From the NCBI GenBank assembly GCA_015061685.1, contig SUWD01000001.1, positions 248,001 to 312,000 on the forward strand: a DNA stretch of 64,000 nucleotides, read 5' to 3'. The position numbers and the translations under genes were made by a program. Of this stretch, positions 17,621 through 26,655 are shown piece by piece. Origin of the DNA: Lentisphaerota bacterium (GTDB taxonomy: Bacteria; Verrucomicrobiota; Lentisphaeria; Victivallales; Victivallaceae). How positions within the stretch are numbered: position 1 is the first letter of the stretch; the number at the start of each line of letters is the position of its first letter. Below the pieces are notes generated by a model, which saw only the letters and a program-made list of their open reading frames with translations, did not search any database and had not been told where the DNA came from.

Positions 17621-17649
17621 TTGAAAAATCTTCGCTCCGGCTGTATGGT
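17621..17649 (+). promoter_or_regulatory. Putative sigma70 promoter of the ABC exporter gene
   Basis: TTGAAA (17621-17626), 17 bp and TATGGT (17644-17649). Because transcription would begin near 17656, the in-frame start at 17548 lies upstream of the promoter, and the ATG at 17689 is favoured. Confidence 0.5.
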
Positions 17650-17688
17650 ATAGCCGTGTCAAAACCCCGTAATCAAAAAGGATCATAT

Positions 17689-19506
17689 ATGAAACTCGAA
17701 GAAACCTCCGCTCAGAATTCATTTAAATATTCGTGGATACTCAAAAGGATGTACCCCTTTATAAAACCCTACATCCCCCGGATCATCATCGGTTTCATCA
17801 TCGCTCTGCCGCTGGGTCTGCTTGACGGTGTCACCGCCTTTGTTCTTAAGCCGTACATGGATTATGTCATCGGCGGCAACGAATTGCAATTCACCTTCCT
17901 CGGCATCGATTTTCATTTCACCTCTTTGCAGCTGGCACTGATAATTCCTTTCTGTGTGGTCGGATTCACCGCTTTTCAGGGATTGCTGCAGTACATCAAT
18001 CAGTACATCTGCGTCTGGACAAGTCAAAGGATCACCAACGATATCAAAATGAAACTTTTTGAACGTCTCGTTTACATGCATCCGCAATTCTTTGATGAAA
18101 ACTCCTCCGGCGTGATCATCTCCCGGTACATGAATGACCCCGTGACCGCTTCGACCCACTTCGTCGAACAGCTCAAAACCATCGTTACCACCGCCTGCAG
18201 TGCCATCGGTCTTATTGCGGTAATGCTTTACAGCAGCTGGCAATTGGCGATCGTCGGTGTACTGGTGCTTGTTTGTGCATTCCTGCCGGCTTCACTGCTG
18301 CGTAAACGTATAAAAAAGGCCTCCAATCAGAATATGGTCATCAACGGTCAAATGACCACCTGTGTCAATGAAACCCATTCCGGCAACAAGGTCATGGCAG
18401 CTTATGCTTTGCAGGAGCGGCAGAATGACCTTTTTGAAAAATACACCTGGGAATCTTTCCGGGTGACCATGTCGCTCAACAAAAGAATCATTTGGCTTTC
18501 TCCGATAATGCATCTCATTTCTTCCGTCGGAGTGGCGGTGATTCTGGGATGCGGTACTTACCTTATCAACCGCGGCACACTTACTGCCGGCGGCTTTGCC
18601 TCATTTTTAGCTTCACTGCTGCTTCTTTACAAGCCGGTCAAATCCTTGAGCCACTCCATTTCTTACATCCAGAATTGCTTCGTGGCATTGAGCCGGATAT
18701 TGGAACTTTTTGACTGCAAAAGTGAATTGACCGAAAAAGAGAATCCGCAGGAACTTGCCGGTCTGAAAAAAGAGGTCGCTTTTGAAAACCTCTCCTTTGA
18801 ATACACCCCCGGTTGTGAAGTCTTGAAAAATATCAATCTGACCGTAGCCAAAAATGAAACCATCGCCATCGTGGGAAATTCAGGCGGCGGCAAATCCACT
18901 CTGGTCAATCTCCTGCCGCGTTTCTACGATATCAAATCCGGTGCTTTGAAGTTCGACGGTACGGATATCCGGGAATTTTCTCTGGCTTCCCTGCGTAAAA
19001 ATATCGCTGTGGTCTTTCAGGACAACTTCCTTTTCTCCGGCACCATCCGGGACAATATCATGATGGGCAACCCCGATGCCTCTGAAAAGGAACTGCAGCA
19101 CGCCCTTACCGCCGCCCATCTGCAGGAATTCATCTCCACACTGCCCGACGGGCTGGATACTGAAATCGGCGAAAGAGGAACCACCCTTTCCGGCGGTCAG
19201 CGGCAGAGAGTGGCTATCGCCCGGGCTATTCTGAAAGATGCCCCGGTCATCGTGCTGGACGAAGCAACCAGTGCTTTGGACAATGAATCCGAAGCTGTCG
19301 TCCAGAAAGCTATGGATAATCTGATGAAAAACCGGACAGTTTTCATCATTGCCCACCGGCTCTCCACCATTAAAAATGCCGACCGTATCGCCGTGATCAA
19401 CCACGGTGAATTGGTGGAGCTTGGTACTCACGATGAACTTATGGCGATCGGCAACGGTCAATACAAAGATCTGTACGAAATGCAGTTCCGCAGGCAGGAA
19501 AGGTAA
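17689..19506 (+). CDS. MsbA-like ABC exporter (fused permease and ATPase)
   Basis: A 605-aa half-transporter. Six membrane helices occupy about residues 15-310 (for example IIIGFIIALPLGLLDGVTAF and QLAIVGVLVLVCAFLPASLL). The nucleotide-binding domain follows, with Walker A GNSGGGKST (about 396-404), the ABC signature LSGGQRQRVAIARA, Walker B VIVLDEATSALD and the switch His in IIAHRLST. It is the size and plan of lipid A flippase MsbA and of drug/lipid exporters, so lipid or lipid-linked glycan export across the inner membrane is the likely role. ATG 17689 has AAAGGA upstream and lies after the putative promoter. It is a single-gene unit, with no adjacent lipid A gene to confirm the substrate. 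Confidence 0.85.
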   Translation: MKLEETSAQNSFKYSWILKRMYPFIKPYIPRIIIGFIIALPLGLLDGVTAFVLKPYMDYVIGGNELQFTFLGIDFHFTSLQLALIIPFCVVGFTAFQGLLQYINQYICVWTSQRITNDIKMKLFERLVYMHPQFFDENSSGVIISRYMNDPVTASTHFVEQLKTIVTTACSAIGLIAVMLYSSWQLAIVGVLVLVCAFLPASLLRKRIKKASNQNMVINGQMTTCVNETHSGNKVMAAYALQERQNDLFEKYTWESFRVTMSLNKRIIWLSPIMHLISSVGVAVILGCGTYLINRGTLTAGGFASFLASLLLLYKPVKSLSHSISYIQNCFVALSRILELFDCKSELTEKENPQELAGLKKEVAFENLSFEYTPGCEVLKNINLTVAKNETIAIVGNSGGGKSTLVNLLPRFYDIKSGALKFDGTDIREFSLASLRKNIAVVFQDNFLFSGTIRDNIMMGNPDASEKELQHALTAAHLQEFISTLPDGLDTEIGERGTTLSGGQRQRVAIARAILKDAPVIVLDEATSALDNESEAVVQKAMDNLMKNRTVFIIAHRLSTIKNADRIAVINHGELVELGTHDELMAIGNGQYKDLYEMQFRRQER

Positions 19507-19511
19507 AAAAC

Positions 19512-19527
19512 TGTCCGTTTGGACAGG
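19512..19527 (+). terminator. Short stem-loop after the ABC exporter gene
   Basis: CTGTCC-GTTT-GGACAG forms a 6-bp stem five bases after the stop codon. It is followed by an A-rich, not T-rich, stretch, so it is only a weak terminator candidate. Confidence 0.3.
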
Positions 19528-19564
19528 AAAACAGGTTTATATATTACTTTTGCGGAAAAATACA

Positions 19565-19592
19565 TTGTAAAAACAGCATGTTGTGGTATATT
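19565..19592 (+). promoter_or_regulatory. Sigma70 promoter of the oxidoreductase gene
   Basis: TTGTAA (19565-19570), a 16-bp spacer and TATATT (19587-19592), 40 bp before ATG 19633, which also has AGAGGAAG as its ribosome site. Confidence 0.6.
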
Positions 19593-19632
19593 CTACTGCT
19601 GTTGATCCAACACTAATTTCCAGAGGAAGTAT

Positions 19633-20904
19633 ATGAGCAAAGTCGTTTCCATCGCCATTCTCGGAGCCGGGGCCAGAGGCCGCGGTTATGCCGCATTCGG
19701 CAAAAGTTTCCCAGACCGGCTGAAAATCGCCGCCGTCGCTGAGCCCAATGATTATTACCGCAATCTGATGGCGGAAAAGTACAATATCCCCGCCGATAAA
19801 TGCTTCAAATCATGGGATGAATTCACCGCACAGGCGAAAATGTGTGATGCCGTTGCCATTTGTACCCAGGATTGTATGCACGAAGCTCCGGCGATCGCCT
19901 GTGCCAAACTCGGTTACCATATCCTGCTGGAAAAACCCATGGCCCCGACCGCCGAAGCATGCAAACGTATCGTCGCCGCCGTCAAAGAAGCCGGTGTCAT
20001 GCTCGCCGTATGCCACGTTTTGCGTTACACTGAATATACCGCCGCTCTGCGGAAGATCATCGAATCCGGCGAAATCGGAGAGATCGTTTCCATCCAGCAC
20101 CTTGAGCCGGTGGGTTACTGGCATCAGGCTCACTCCTTTGTCCGGGGACTCTGGCGGAATGAGGCCGAATCCAGTTTCATGCTCCTCGCCAAAAGCTGCC
20201 ACGATGTCGATTGGCTGCGGGGAATCATGAATAAACGCTGTGTTGCGATCCATTCATTCGGTTCTCTGCGGCACTTCAAAGCTTCGGAAAAACCTGCCGG
20301 TGCCGCCGACCGTTGTCTGGATTGTCCGGCTGATGTCGAAAGTTTATGTCCCTATTCTGCTGTTAAAATCTACTTCCGTGACCGCTTCTGCAAAGGTGCA
20401 AAAGCGTGGCCGGTCAACGTCCTTACCCCCCAGCCGACTGCCGAATCCCTGAAAAATGCCCTGCAAAACGGCGATTACGGCCGTTGTGTCTATGCCTGCG
20501 ACAACGATGTGGTGGACAATCAGGTGGTGAATATCTCTTTTGAGGATGGTTCAACAGCCAGTATGACCATGACCGCATTCAACTTCAACAGCGGCAGAAA
20601 GACCCGTATTTTCGGCACCAGAGGCGAAATAGATACTGACAGTCAAATCATTACCATCCGCAACTTCCTCGACGATACCACCCGTACAGTCGATACCCAA
20701 GCCCTCAATGACGGCGGCATCCTCTCCGGACACGGCGGCGGAGATATGGGGCTTATGCACAATTTTGTACAGGCGGTCGCCGAAAACGATCCGTCACTGA
20801 TCCTTACCGGAGTTGATGAAACTCTTGAAAGTCATCTCATGGTATTTGCCGCTGAAAAATCCCGCCGTGAGGGTATCGTCTGTACCATGGACGATCAATT
20901 CTGA
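19633..20904 (+). CDS. Gfo/Idh/MocA-family NAD(P)-dependent oxidoreductase
   Basis: A 423-aa cytoplasmic dehydrogenase-type protein. A Rossmann domain (AILGAGARGRGYAAFG at residues 8-23) is followed by the family EKP motif (LLEKPMAPTAEA, about 97-108). The C-terminal substrate domain contains HDVDWLRGI and a cysteine group, RCLDCPADVESLCPYSA (about 235-251), which may bind a metal. It oxidises or reduces a sugar, inositol or related polyol with NAD(P). It is transcribed alone from its own promoter and ends in a bidirectional terminator shared with the convergent deacetylase-like gene. The family is certain; the substrate is unknown. Confidence 0.9.
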   Translation: MSKVVSIAILGAGARGRGYAAFGKSFPDRLKIAAVAEPNDYYRNLMAEKYNIPADKCFKSWDEFTAQAKMCDAVAICTQDCMHEAPAIACAKLGYHILLEKPMAPTAEACKRIVAAVKEAGVMLAVCHVLRYTEYTAALRKIIESGEIGEIVSIQHLEPVGYWHQAHSFVRGLWRNEAESSFMLLAKSCHDVDWLRGIMNKRCVAIHSFGSLRHFKASEKPAGAADRCLDCPADVESLCPYSAVKIYFRDRFCKGAKAWPVNVLTPQPTAESLKNALQNGDYGRCVYACDNDVVDNQVVNISFEDGSTASMTMTAFNFNSGRKTRIFGTRGEIDTDSQIITIRNFLDDTTRTVDTQALNDGGILSGHGGGDMGLMHNFVQAVAENDPSLILTGVDETLESHLMVFAAEKSRREGIVCTMDDQF

Positions 20905-20931
20905 CCGCAAAACATCGTAAAACGGAAAAAG

Positions 20932-20967
20932 CAACTGCATGGAGCATATTTTGTCTCCATGCAGTTG
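20932..20967. terminator. Bidirectional stem-loop between convergent genes
   Basis: A perfect 13-bp stem (CAACTGCATGGAG and its complement) with a 10-base loop is flanked by A-rich sequence on the left and TATTTT on the right. It lies between the oxidoreductase stop (20904) and the convergent deacetylase-like gene end (20998) and can serve both directions. Confidence 0.8.
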
Positions 20968-20997
20968 TATTTTGTGTAAGAATAACCGCTGTTCTGC

Positions 20998-22140
20998 TTA
21001 CTTGTCCCAAGCGGTGTTTCCGAAAATACCGTCTTGGAAGAAAACCGGTTTGTAACCCAATTCGGTGGGGACCCGGCAGCTTGCATCAAGGCGTTCAAAG
21101 TAATCCGGCAGATAGTTGAAGTAGTAATCGTAAGCGTACTGCTCATGACCGATGGATTCCAGTATCTCGCATTTGGTTATGCTGTTCATGGCGTGTTCAC
21201 TGCGGATCTTTTCCCCGATCTCCTGCGGGGTATCGATATTGAAGCAGAAGAAGGTACGGGAGAGGAAAAGTTCATGATCCGGATCGTAGAAAACCCGTTT
21301 CATTCTCATGTGATGGGCGACATCCTGTTCGTAGAAGAAGCCGATATCGCATGAACCTGCCTCGATCTCCTCGATTTTGCCCTCGACGATGATGCGGTTG
21401 GACATGAATCCGCTGGAAGTGAGAATCTTGCCGCCGTGTTCTTTCATGACGTGGAAGTTCTCCGGGCCGAGCATTGCCCAGTGGACATTGGTCGGAGGGG
21501 TGCAGGCTCTTTCACCTGCGAAACGGGTGATTTCGGAGTTGACCAATTCCAGATCGGCAGCAAGTTTTTTAGCTGTGCAGTGCTGATAGGGACGGTCGGG
21601 GAATTCGGAGTAAGCGTGAAATGCGAAGTGGAGCCAGTCGGCATTGTCATCAAATTCGCTTTTCCAGATATCAGGCATTTTATCCAGAGTGAATTTGTCC
21701 GGATCGTGATCGTTGCAATAAAAGCACTTGAGGATAAATTTACTGCCGTATTTTTCATGGAGTTTTTTCAATCCGGCAAGGTAAAAGTGATCGAAAAGGC
21801 GTGCCGGACGTTGTTTTGCCAGATCGGTGAAAACAAAGCAGTTGTCGTCGATACGGACTGTGTAACGCAGGAATGAATTTTTATCATAGACCAGCGTGAT
21901 GGTACGGGACAATTCACCGAATTTATCTTTGGCAGTGACAGTTACCCGGTTGATCTTTTCGGTCAGCATGATTTTGGCGGCAAATTCCCGGTCGCACCGG
22001 ATGGCGGGTTTACCGTTGACGGTGACCCGGCTCTGGGGCAGAGCGATACCGCGGATCTCGATTTCCAAACCTTCGGCAGTTTCTTTGCCGTGGTTGTGGT
22101 TGAGTACTTCGCCGTTGCGGAATGAAGTAATTTCCAGCAT
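20998..22140 (-). CDS. Polysaccharide-deacetylase-like protein with N-terminal Ig-like domain
   Basis: A 380-aa protein with no signal peptide. Residues 1-90 form an Ig-like beta domain (EIEIRGIALPQSRVTVNGKP, MLTEKINRVTVTAKDKFGE). The rest resembles the NodB/polysaccharide-deacetylase (carbohydrate esterase 4) barrel: RYTVRIDDNCFVF near residue 110, SKFILKCFYCND, and WLHFAFHAYSEFPD, which could supply the metal-binding His residues. The match is partial and the classical NodB motifs are not exact, so it may be a non-catalytic or divergent relative. It ends at a terminator shared with the convergent oxidoreductase and is divergent from the AraC gene at 22334, a common arrangement for a regulator and its target. 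Confidence 0.55.
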   Translation of the reverse strand: MLEITSFRNGEVLNHNHGKETAEGLEIEIRGIALPQSRVTVNGKPAIRCDREFAAKIMLTEKINRVTVTAKDKFGELSRTITLVYDKNSFLRYTVRIDDNCFVFTDLAKQRPARLFDHFYLAGLKKLHEKYGSKFILKCFYCNDHDPDKFTLDKMPDIWKSEFDDNADWLHFAFHAYSEFPDRPYQHCTAKKLAADLELVNSEITRFAGERACTPPTNVHWAMLGPENFHVMKEHGGKILTSSGFMSNRIIVEGKIEEIEAGSCDIGFFYEQDVAHHMRMKRVFYDPDHELFLSRTFFCFNIDTPQEIGEKIRSEHAMNSITKCEILESIGHEQYAYDYYFNYLPDYFERLDASCRVPTELGYKPVFFQDGIFGNTAWDK

Positions 22141-22190
22141 GATATTATCCTTTCAGTTTAATCTGATAAAAGTGTATCTTTGACCAGCAG

Positions 22191-22209
22191 TGATAAAATA
22201 TCACTGAAA
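22191..22209. promoter_or_regulatory. Candidate operator palindrome between divergent genes
   Basis: CAGTGATA-AAA-TATCACTG is an 8-bp perfect inverted repeat with a 3-base centre. It lies in the 193-bp gap between the deacetylase-like gene (minus) and the AraC gene (plus), upstream of both starts. The size and position suit a regulator site, but this is unproven. Confidence 0.4.
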
Positions 22210-22276
22210 AATGATTTTTCAAATGACAACAACTGTACAATCCGGCAAAAAATTATGCACATTACGGCAGTAAAAT

Positions 22277-22305
22277 TTGCATATTGATTTGATAAGCAGT
22301 ATATT
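22277..22305 (+). promoter_or_regulatory. Sigma70 promoter of the AraC gene at 22334
   Basis: TTGCAT (22277-22282), 17 bp and TATATT (22300-22305) lie 28 bp before ATG 22334. The possible earlier start at 22277 falls within this promoter, so ATG 22334 with GAGGA upstream is used. Confidence 0.65.
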
Positions 22306-22333
22306 ATGTGCGATAATCTTATTTGAGGACAAA

Positions 22334-23176
22334 ATGAAAAACTTCATATTCCGGCATCAGGAGAATATTTCCGGCAGCGGCAGTGCAGTGGAGGATCTCT
22401 ATCTCAATCACTCCTCTGATCCGTCGGTATTATTCAAATTGCAGATGTTTATCGACTCCCGCTGGGATAAATTCCGCCTCAACCGGGAGACTTCCGGCAG
22501 TACGGCCTTTATCGGGCTTATCCTTGCCGGCAGTCAGCTCCGGGGCGAAGTGATCCTCCATGCCGGGGATGTGGTCATCGAACGCAGCCGCAGTCAGCAG
22601 CTTGTTTCCAGTGCTTTGCCGGGAGATGAATTGCACCGTCTGGTATTGATAATCACCCGGACACCGGCTTTTGATCTGCTTGTCCGGAGTATTTTCCCGG
22701 AAAATCAGACCGTTATCCATACCGGAAACGATTCCGGGATCAGGGAAATTTTTCAGGCAATAGGCGATGAAGCTGCCGGAAACGGCGACGAGAAGAAAAC
22801 CGGGTTGCTGATATTTAAACTGCTTCAGGAACTCAACGGCAGAAAACGGAGTGAAAAATATCCCCCCTCTCTGGCAAAGGCAATGGAATTTATCCGCAAA
22901 AACGGATTCAAAATGCTCTCCTGCCGGGATATCGCCCGCAATGCCGGGGTATCAGAGAGGAAGCTCAATGAACTTTTCCGCAGCTTCCTGCACACTGCAC
23001 CAGCACAATATCTGATCCAAAGACGGTTGAATTTCGCCGGGGAATTGCTCGCCAGCGGTAAATTCAGCATTAAAGAGACTGCCGTAATGAGCGGATTCAG
23101 CACACCTGAATTTTTTATCCGGCAATTCAAAAAACATACCGGAATAACTCCCGGAAAGTATCAGGGAAAATTGTGA
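22334..23176 (+). CDS. AraC-family transcriptional regulator
   Basis: A 280-aa regulator. The first 170 residues are a sensor region without an obvious cupin signature (SAVEDLYLNHSSDPSVLFK, LRGEVILHAGDVVIER). The C-terminal 100 carry the AraC double helix-turn-helix (CRDIARNAGVSERKLNELFRS, then IKETAVMSGFSTPEFFIRQFKK, ending TGITPGKY). Divergent orientation to the deacetylase-like gene at 20998-22140 suggests that gene as a target. Its last 16 bases overlap the 3' end of the convergent PHP-family gene, so the two transcripts are antisense at their ends. The effector is unknown. Confidence 0.88.
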   Translation: MKNFIFRHQENISGSGSAVEDLYLNHSSDPSVLFKLQMFIDSRWDKFRLNRETSGSTAFIGLILAGSQLRGEVILHAGDVVIERSRSQQLVSSALPGDELHRLVLIITRTPAFDLLVRSIFPENQTVIHTGNDSGIREIFQAIGDEAAGNGDEKKTGLLIFKLLQELNGRKRSEKYPPSLAKAMEFIRKNGFKMLSCRDIARNAGVSERKLNELFRSFLHTAPAQYLIQRRLNFAGELLASGKFSIKETAVMSGFSTPEFFIRQFKKHTGITPGKYQGKL

Positions 23177-24036
23177 TCCGCCCTTTTGCAGCGAAGTTCT
23201 TTCAAATCATAAAAGAGCTTTTCCGGTACCCGCAAGCCCCCCGCTCCAAACCCCAAAACCACATTAGGCCGGTTGTCCCCGTGAAAATCACTCCCTCCGG
23301 ACAGCACAAGCCCGTAATGTTCCGCAGCTTCCGCAACCAATGCACTCTCTCTGGCACTGAACATGCTGTAAAAACCCTCAATACCATCCAAGCCCATGCT
23401 TTTCAGACGGCGGCAGGAACGCATCAGAAATGCCCGGTCAGGCACATCACGCAATATCGGATGGGCCCAGACCGCCACGCCGCCGGCAAGATGGATGGCT
23501 TTTATCACATCTTCCGGTAAAGGGTATTTACGCTTGATCCAAGCCGGTTTGTTGTGGCCTAAAAGTTTGTCAAAAACACTCTGCAATGTCGGGAAACCAT
23601 AATATTTCACCATCGCTCTTGCAAAGTGCGGCCTGCCGATCTCCAAAAGGGTTTTGCCTCCGAATTCCGGCATGGACAGATCAAGATCGTAACCGAGAAA
23701 GTGCAGTTTGAGAAAAATATCCCGGTTGCGTTTCATCCGCTCATTGCGGCAGAATTCCAACAGCTCCAAAAGAGGCTGGCTCCGGCGGTCGATGAATAAG
23801 CCATTGATGTGGATCTCTTTATCTGCCAGCTGACATGCCACTTCCACACCGGGAACTGCTTCACACTCCGGATGATCTTCCCCGGCGGCAAGGAACTCCT
23901 CCAAACCACTGACCGTGTCATGATCCGTCAGGGCAACTGCCGTTAAATTCAGCTCCAGTGCCGATGCGTAAACCTCATGCGGAGCAAATGTCCCGTCCGA
24001 AGCAGTGCTGTGTGTATGCAAATCAATGTAATCCAT
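23161..24036 (-). CDS. PHP-domain phosphoesterase (RNase AM/TrpH-like)
   Basis: A 291-aa metal-dependent phosphoesterase. It has the PHP motifs HTHSTASDG (residues 7-15), LTDHDTVSG (about 36-44), a C-terminal GSDFHG and the glutamate-containing GVEVACQL segment. Length and motif order match the family that includes E. coli RNase AM (YciV), a 5'-3' exonuclease on short RNA or 3',5'-bisnucleotides. A polymerase-type PHP role is unlikely because the protein stands alone. The 3' end overlaps the convergent AraC gene by 16 bp. Upstream lies a strong 15-bp hairpin (24095-24129). Confidence 0.85.
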   Translation of the reverse strand: MDYIDLHTHSTASDGTFAPHEVYASALELNLTAVALTDHDTVSGLEEFLAAGEDHPECEAVPGVEVACQLADKEIHINGLFIDRRSQPLLELLEFCRNERMKRNRDIFLKLHFLGYDLDLSMPEFGGKTLLEIGRPHFARAMVKYYGFPTLQSVFDKLLGHNKPAWIKRKYPLPEDVIKAIHLAGGVAVWAHPILRDVPDRAFLMRSCRRLKSMGLDGIEGFYSMFSARESALVAEAAEHYGLVLSGGSDFHGDNRPNVVLGFGAGGLRVPEKLFYDLKELRCKRADHNFP

Positions 24037-24094
24037 CCGTAATTCTCCGATATCGTCATTTGTTAAATATACCCCCTTCCCCCCCCTTTTTCAA

Positions 24095-24129
24095 CTTACT
24101 TTTCTTTTTACGGGAAAAAGAAAAGTAAG
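24095..24129. terminator. Strong 15-bp hairpin between two minus-strand genes
   Basis: CTTACTTTTCTTTTT pairs perfectly with AAAAAGAAAAGTAAG around the 5-base loop ACGGG. The stem is itself AT-rich. It separates the DUF4838-like gene end (24365) from the PHP gene start (24036). The T-run expected after the stem is replaced by TTGAAAAAGGGG on the minus strand, so termination is likely but not assured. Confidence 0.6.
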
Positions 24130-24148
24130 CAAAAGAAAAACGGAAAGT

Positions 24149-24358
24149 CGCTGCGTTCGACAAACGGCGGTACGGACGTAAACGGACTCTTACGGACAGC
24201 TCCGGGGATAGCAGGCAGTCTGTATGGCTCTGCCCCATGCTGCCTCCAGCTCACTCGTCATGCAAGTAAGTTGCATGACATCGCTTACGGCAGGAGGGGG
24301 CACCTTGGCGAAGACGGATTGACCACGTCTCCGTACGACGGAGGGCGAAATTTTTTTT
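24149..24358 (+). repeat. Structured intergenic repeat (copy C)
   Basis: It has three TACGGA-type 10-bp units, then GACAGCTCCGGGGATAG as in copy A. The right block is shared with copy B: a perfect hairpin GTCATGCAA-GTAAG-TTGCATGAC and CTCCGT-ACG-ACGGAG, then GGCGAAATTTTTTTT. It carries about 27 bp (CACCTTGGCGAAGACGGATT and following) not present in copy B. It fills the gap between the PHP gene and the DUF4838-like gene, whose stop codon lies 7 bp past its end. Function unknown. Confidence 0.75.
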
Positions 24359-24364
24359 GTTTTT

Positions 24365-26626
24365 TCAGCGACTGATGGCAAAAGGCCGGTAACGGGAAAT
24401 ATTATGATGATTGTACGCCTCCGGAGCATCCGCATCAAGTCCGTAATGAGCCTGATAAAATCCCCGGAGAGCCGGTGTCGGATCAGACAAAACCCGGGTG
24501 CGGAAAATCCCGATCCTCCCTTTCAATTCAGGACAAACCTCTTTTATCAAAGAGAACGGTATGGATAATTCAGCCTTCCAGCGGTCACTGCCGATCTCCG
24601 CCGAAGAATTCCACTGCCCCGCCATGTCTCCCAACTGCCGGGTAAGACCTTTACGGACATACATAAGTGCCATCACCGCTCCATTGCCGTTGATCGCCAG
24701 CTGCAAATAGGGATATTTCTGATTTTCCGGAGCGATCATGACTTCAAAACAGTCATCGCTCCAGATCTGTTCCGGTCTTGCCGGTGAAGCTTTCCGGCGA
24801 AGCAGTTTGATATTATCCTCCATTGCGGTGAGATCAAAGACCAGACGATCTTTTTCCACCCTTACAGAAATGCTGGAATCCTGCACTTTGGCAAGCGGTA
24901 CATGCATCGGACAGAGCGGAAAAACACTCTCTTTTTCCGTGAACTTCAGAGGTGAGGAGAATTTTTCCCGGAATTCATCTCTCTTTTCCCGGACGGCTTT
25001 TACATTATTCTCACGGTCGGCGGTCAGGGGATGAAGTTTTTCCGCCTTCTTGCGGAAATCATCGAATGATGAACGCAATTTATTAAGCCAGAAAGGATTC
25101 GTACATTTCTCTGCCGCCGCATCCAGCAGTGATACCGGATGATCCAGCACGCTGTAAGGATAGCATTTAAGGTAAGGATTCTCCCACGGCCCCAGATCTG
25201 CCTGCCGTTTTTCCATCCAATCGTAAAATGCGATCATCTCTTCCGCCGCCCCCGGATACATGAAAGTACAGAATTTACGGATCAGAATATCCGGATCAGC
25301 ATCGGCATTCAAAAGGCAATTCACATGGACATAGTTGGTCAGAGAAGCAAAAGCGTAAGGAATCGGATTTTTGGCATAAAATGAGCAGTCCGAGATCCTT
25401 TGCCCAATGGCAAATCCTTTCATCGCCCGGAAATTCGCCGCCACATCATGCGGATTGATGATCGGACAATCCCCCCACATCGGATAACGGATATACAAGC
25501 GGATCGTCGGCAATGCCCCCCGCTCCTGCCATTTGCGGAAAATCGCCTGATTTTTGCGGTAATCCACCTTTTCCGGGAATCCGGAAGCTATATCCACCAC
25601 CACCCCGGTAAGATCCCCTGCCGATGGCGGACTGTTGTGCGAACTGCCCTTTTCCTGCAGGAAAAGCCGGGTTTCCGGATAATGTTTTTTGACCTCATCC
25701 CAGACCGACAGAATAAAACCGTAAAAGTAATCATCATTGGAGGGTACTTTGGCACAATTTTCACATTCACAGCGGTGGAATCCGGCATCGCTGAATATCC
25801 GCAAAACAATTTTATCTTTCTGCTTCTTCTGCCGGATCATCTCCAGAATATCTTTGAGAATGACCTCTTTTACTTTGGGATTGGTCAGGCAGGGCAGATG
25901 GTACGGATAGCTGATGCTCACCCGTTTTCCCCGGTGGAGTCCGAGCATCTCCGGCTGATCTTTGAAGCGTTTCCCCCAGCGGTTGAGGACAGTATAATAG
26001 ACATTGGCATTTGACCAGTAAAAATTATGGCAGAGCTGTTTCCGGGCATAAAGTGCCATTTCTCTTCTGGAAATGTCAGTAAAAGATGTACCGATGCCCC
26101 GGATACTGAAAGAAAATACCGGTTTATCTTCCGGAGGCAGCTGCAATTCAGGATCACTGCCAAGTTTCTCGCCGTGAACCGGATCAGGAGCGTAGATCTC
26201 CAATCCGGTATAACGCCGGAGAAAGTAATAGACACTTAAAAGAGTTCCTTCCTCATAACCGGAACAGGGCCGGACACCCGGATCATCCAGCCCGGTCAGC
26301 AAAATTGCCCGTCCCCGGCAGAAAACTCCGAAACCGGAGGAAACAAATCCATCCTTCTCTTTTGAAAATCCGGTCGCTTCCGGAGCGAATCCGACACTGA
26401 AAAGCAATGGTTCATCACTGCCGTTGAGACGGATTTTGCCCGTAAAAGTCCTCTCCAGATAGGATGACAACTCTTTTGCCGCCATGCTTTCAATATCCGA
26501 CGGCTTATCCGGTACGCATATCCGGTAATTCAACCTTGCGGTAACCTCTTTCGCAGATAATGCCATGCCGCCGGCAAGGATCATGCTCACAACACCTATG
26601 CGGAATATATTCATAAACTCCCCCAT
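24365..26626 (-). CDS. Secreted DUF4838-like protein with C-terminal CBM9-like domain
   Basis: A 753-aa exported protein. The signal peptide (FRIGVVSMILAGGMALSA) is followed by an alpha-glucuronidase/GH20-like N-terminal domain (SMAAKELSSYLERTF) and a DUF4838 region with the cysteine group HRCECENCAKV (near residue 285). The last 180 residues resemble a family-9 carbohydrate-binding/DOMON-like sandwich (IWSDDCFEVMIAPENQKYPYLQLAINGN). It probably acts on glycans in the periplasm or outside. Start choice is uncertain: ATG 26626 has AAGGT two bases upstream, while the in-frame ATG at 26614 has GGGGAG three bases upstream. It relates in domain plan to the protein at 1793-3199, giving two DUF4838-like genes in the window. 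Confidence 0.7.
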   Translation of the reverse strand: MGEFMNIFRIGVVSMILAGGMALSAKEVTARLNYRICVPDKPSDIESMAAKELSSYLERTFTGKIRLNGSDEPLLFSVGFAPEATGFSKEKDGFVSSGFGVFCRGRAILLTGLDDPGVRPCSGYEEGTLLSVYYFLRRYTGLEIYAPDPVHGEKLGSDPELQLPPEDKPVFSFSIRGIGTSFTDISRREMALYARKQLCHNFYWSNANVYYTVLNRWGKRFKDQPEMLGLHRGKRVSISYPYHLPCLTNPKVKEVILKDILEMIRQKKQKDKIVLRIFSDAGFHRCECENCAKVPSNDDYFYGFILSVWDEVKKHYPETRLFLQEKGSSHNSPPSAGDLTGVVVDIASGFPEKVDYRKNQAIFRKWQERGALPTIRLYIRYPMWGDCPIINPHDVAANFRAMKGFAIGQRISDCSFYAKNPIPYAFASLTNYVHVNCLLNADADPDILIRKFCTFMYPGAAEEMIAFYDWMEKRQADLGPWENPYLKCYPYSVLDHPVSLLDAAAEKCTNPFWLNKLRSSFDDFRKKAEKLHPLTADRENNVKAVREKRDEFREKFSSPLKFTEKESVFPLCPMHVPLAKVQDSSISVRVEKDRLVFDLTAMEDNIKLLRRKASPARPEQIWSDDCFEVMIAPENQKYPYLQLAINGNGAVMALMYVRKGLTRQLGDMAGQWNSSAEIGSDRWKAELSIPFSLIKEVCPELKGRIGIFRTRVLSDPTPALRGFYQAHYGLDADAPEAYNHHNISRYRPFAISR

Positions 26627-26655
26627 ACCTTAAAATAATAATCAGGATGACAGAT

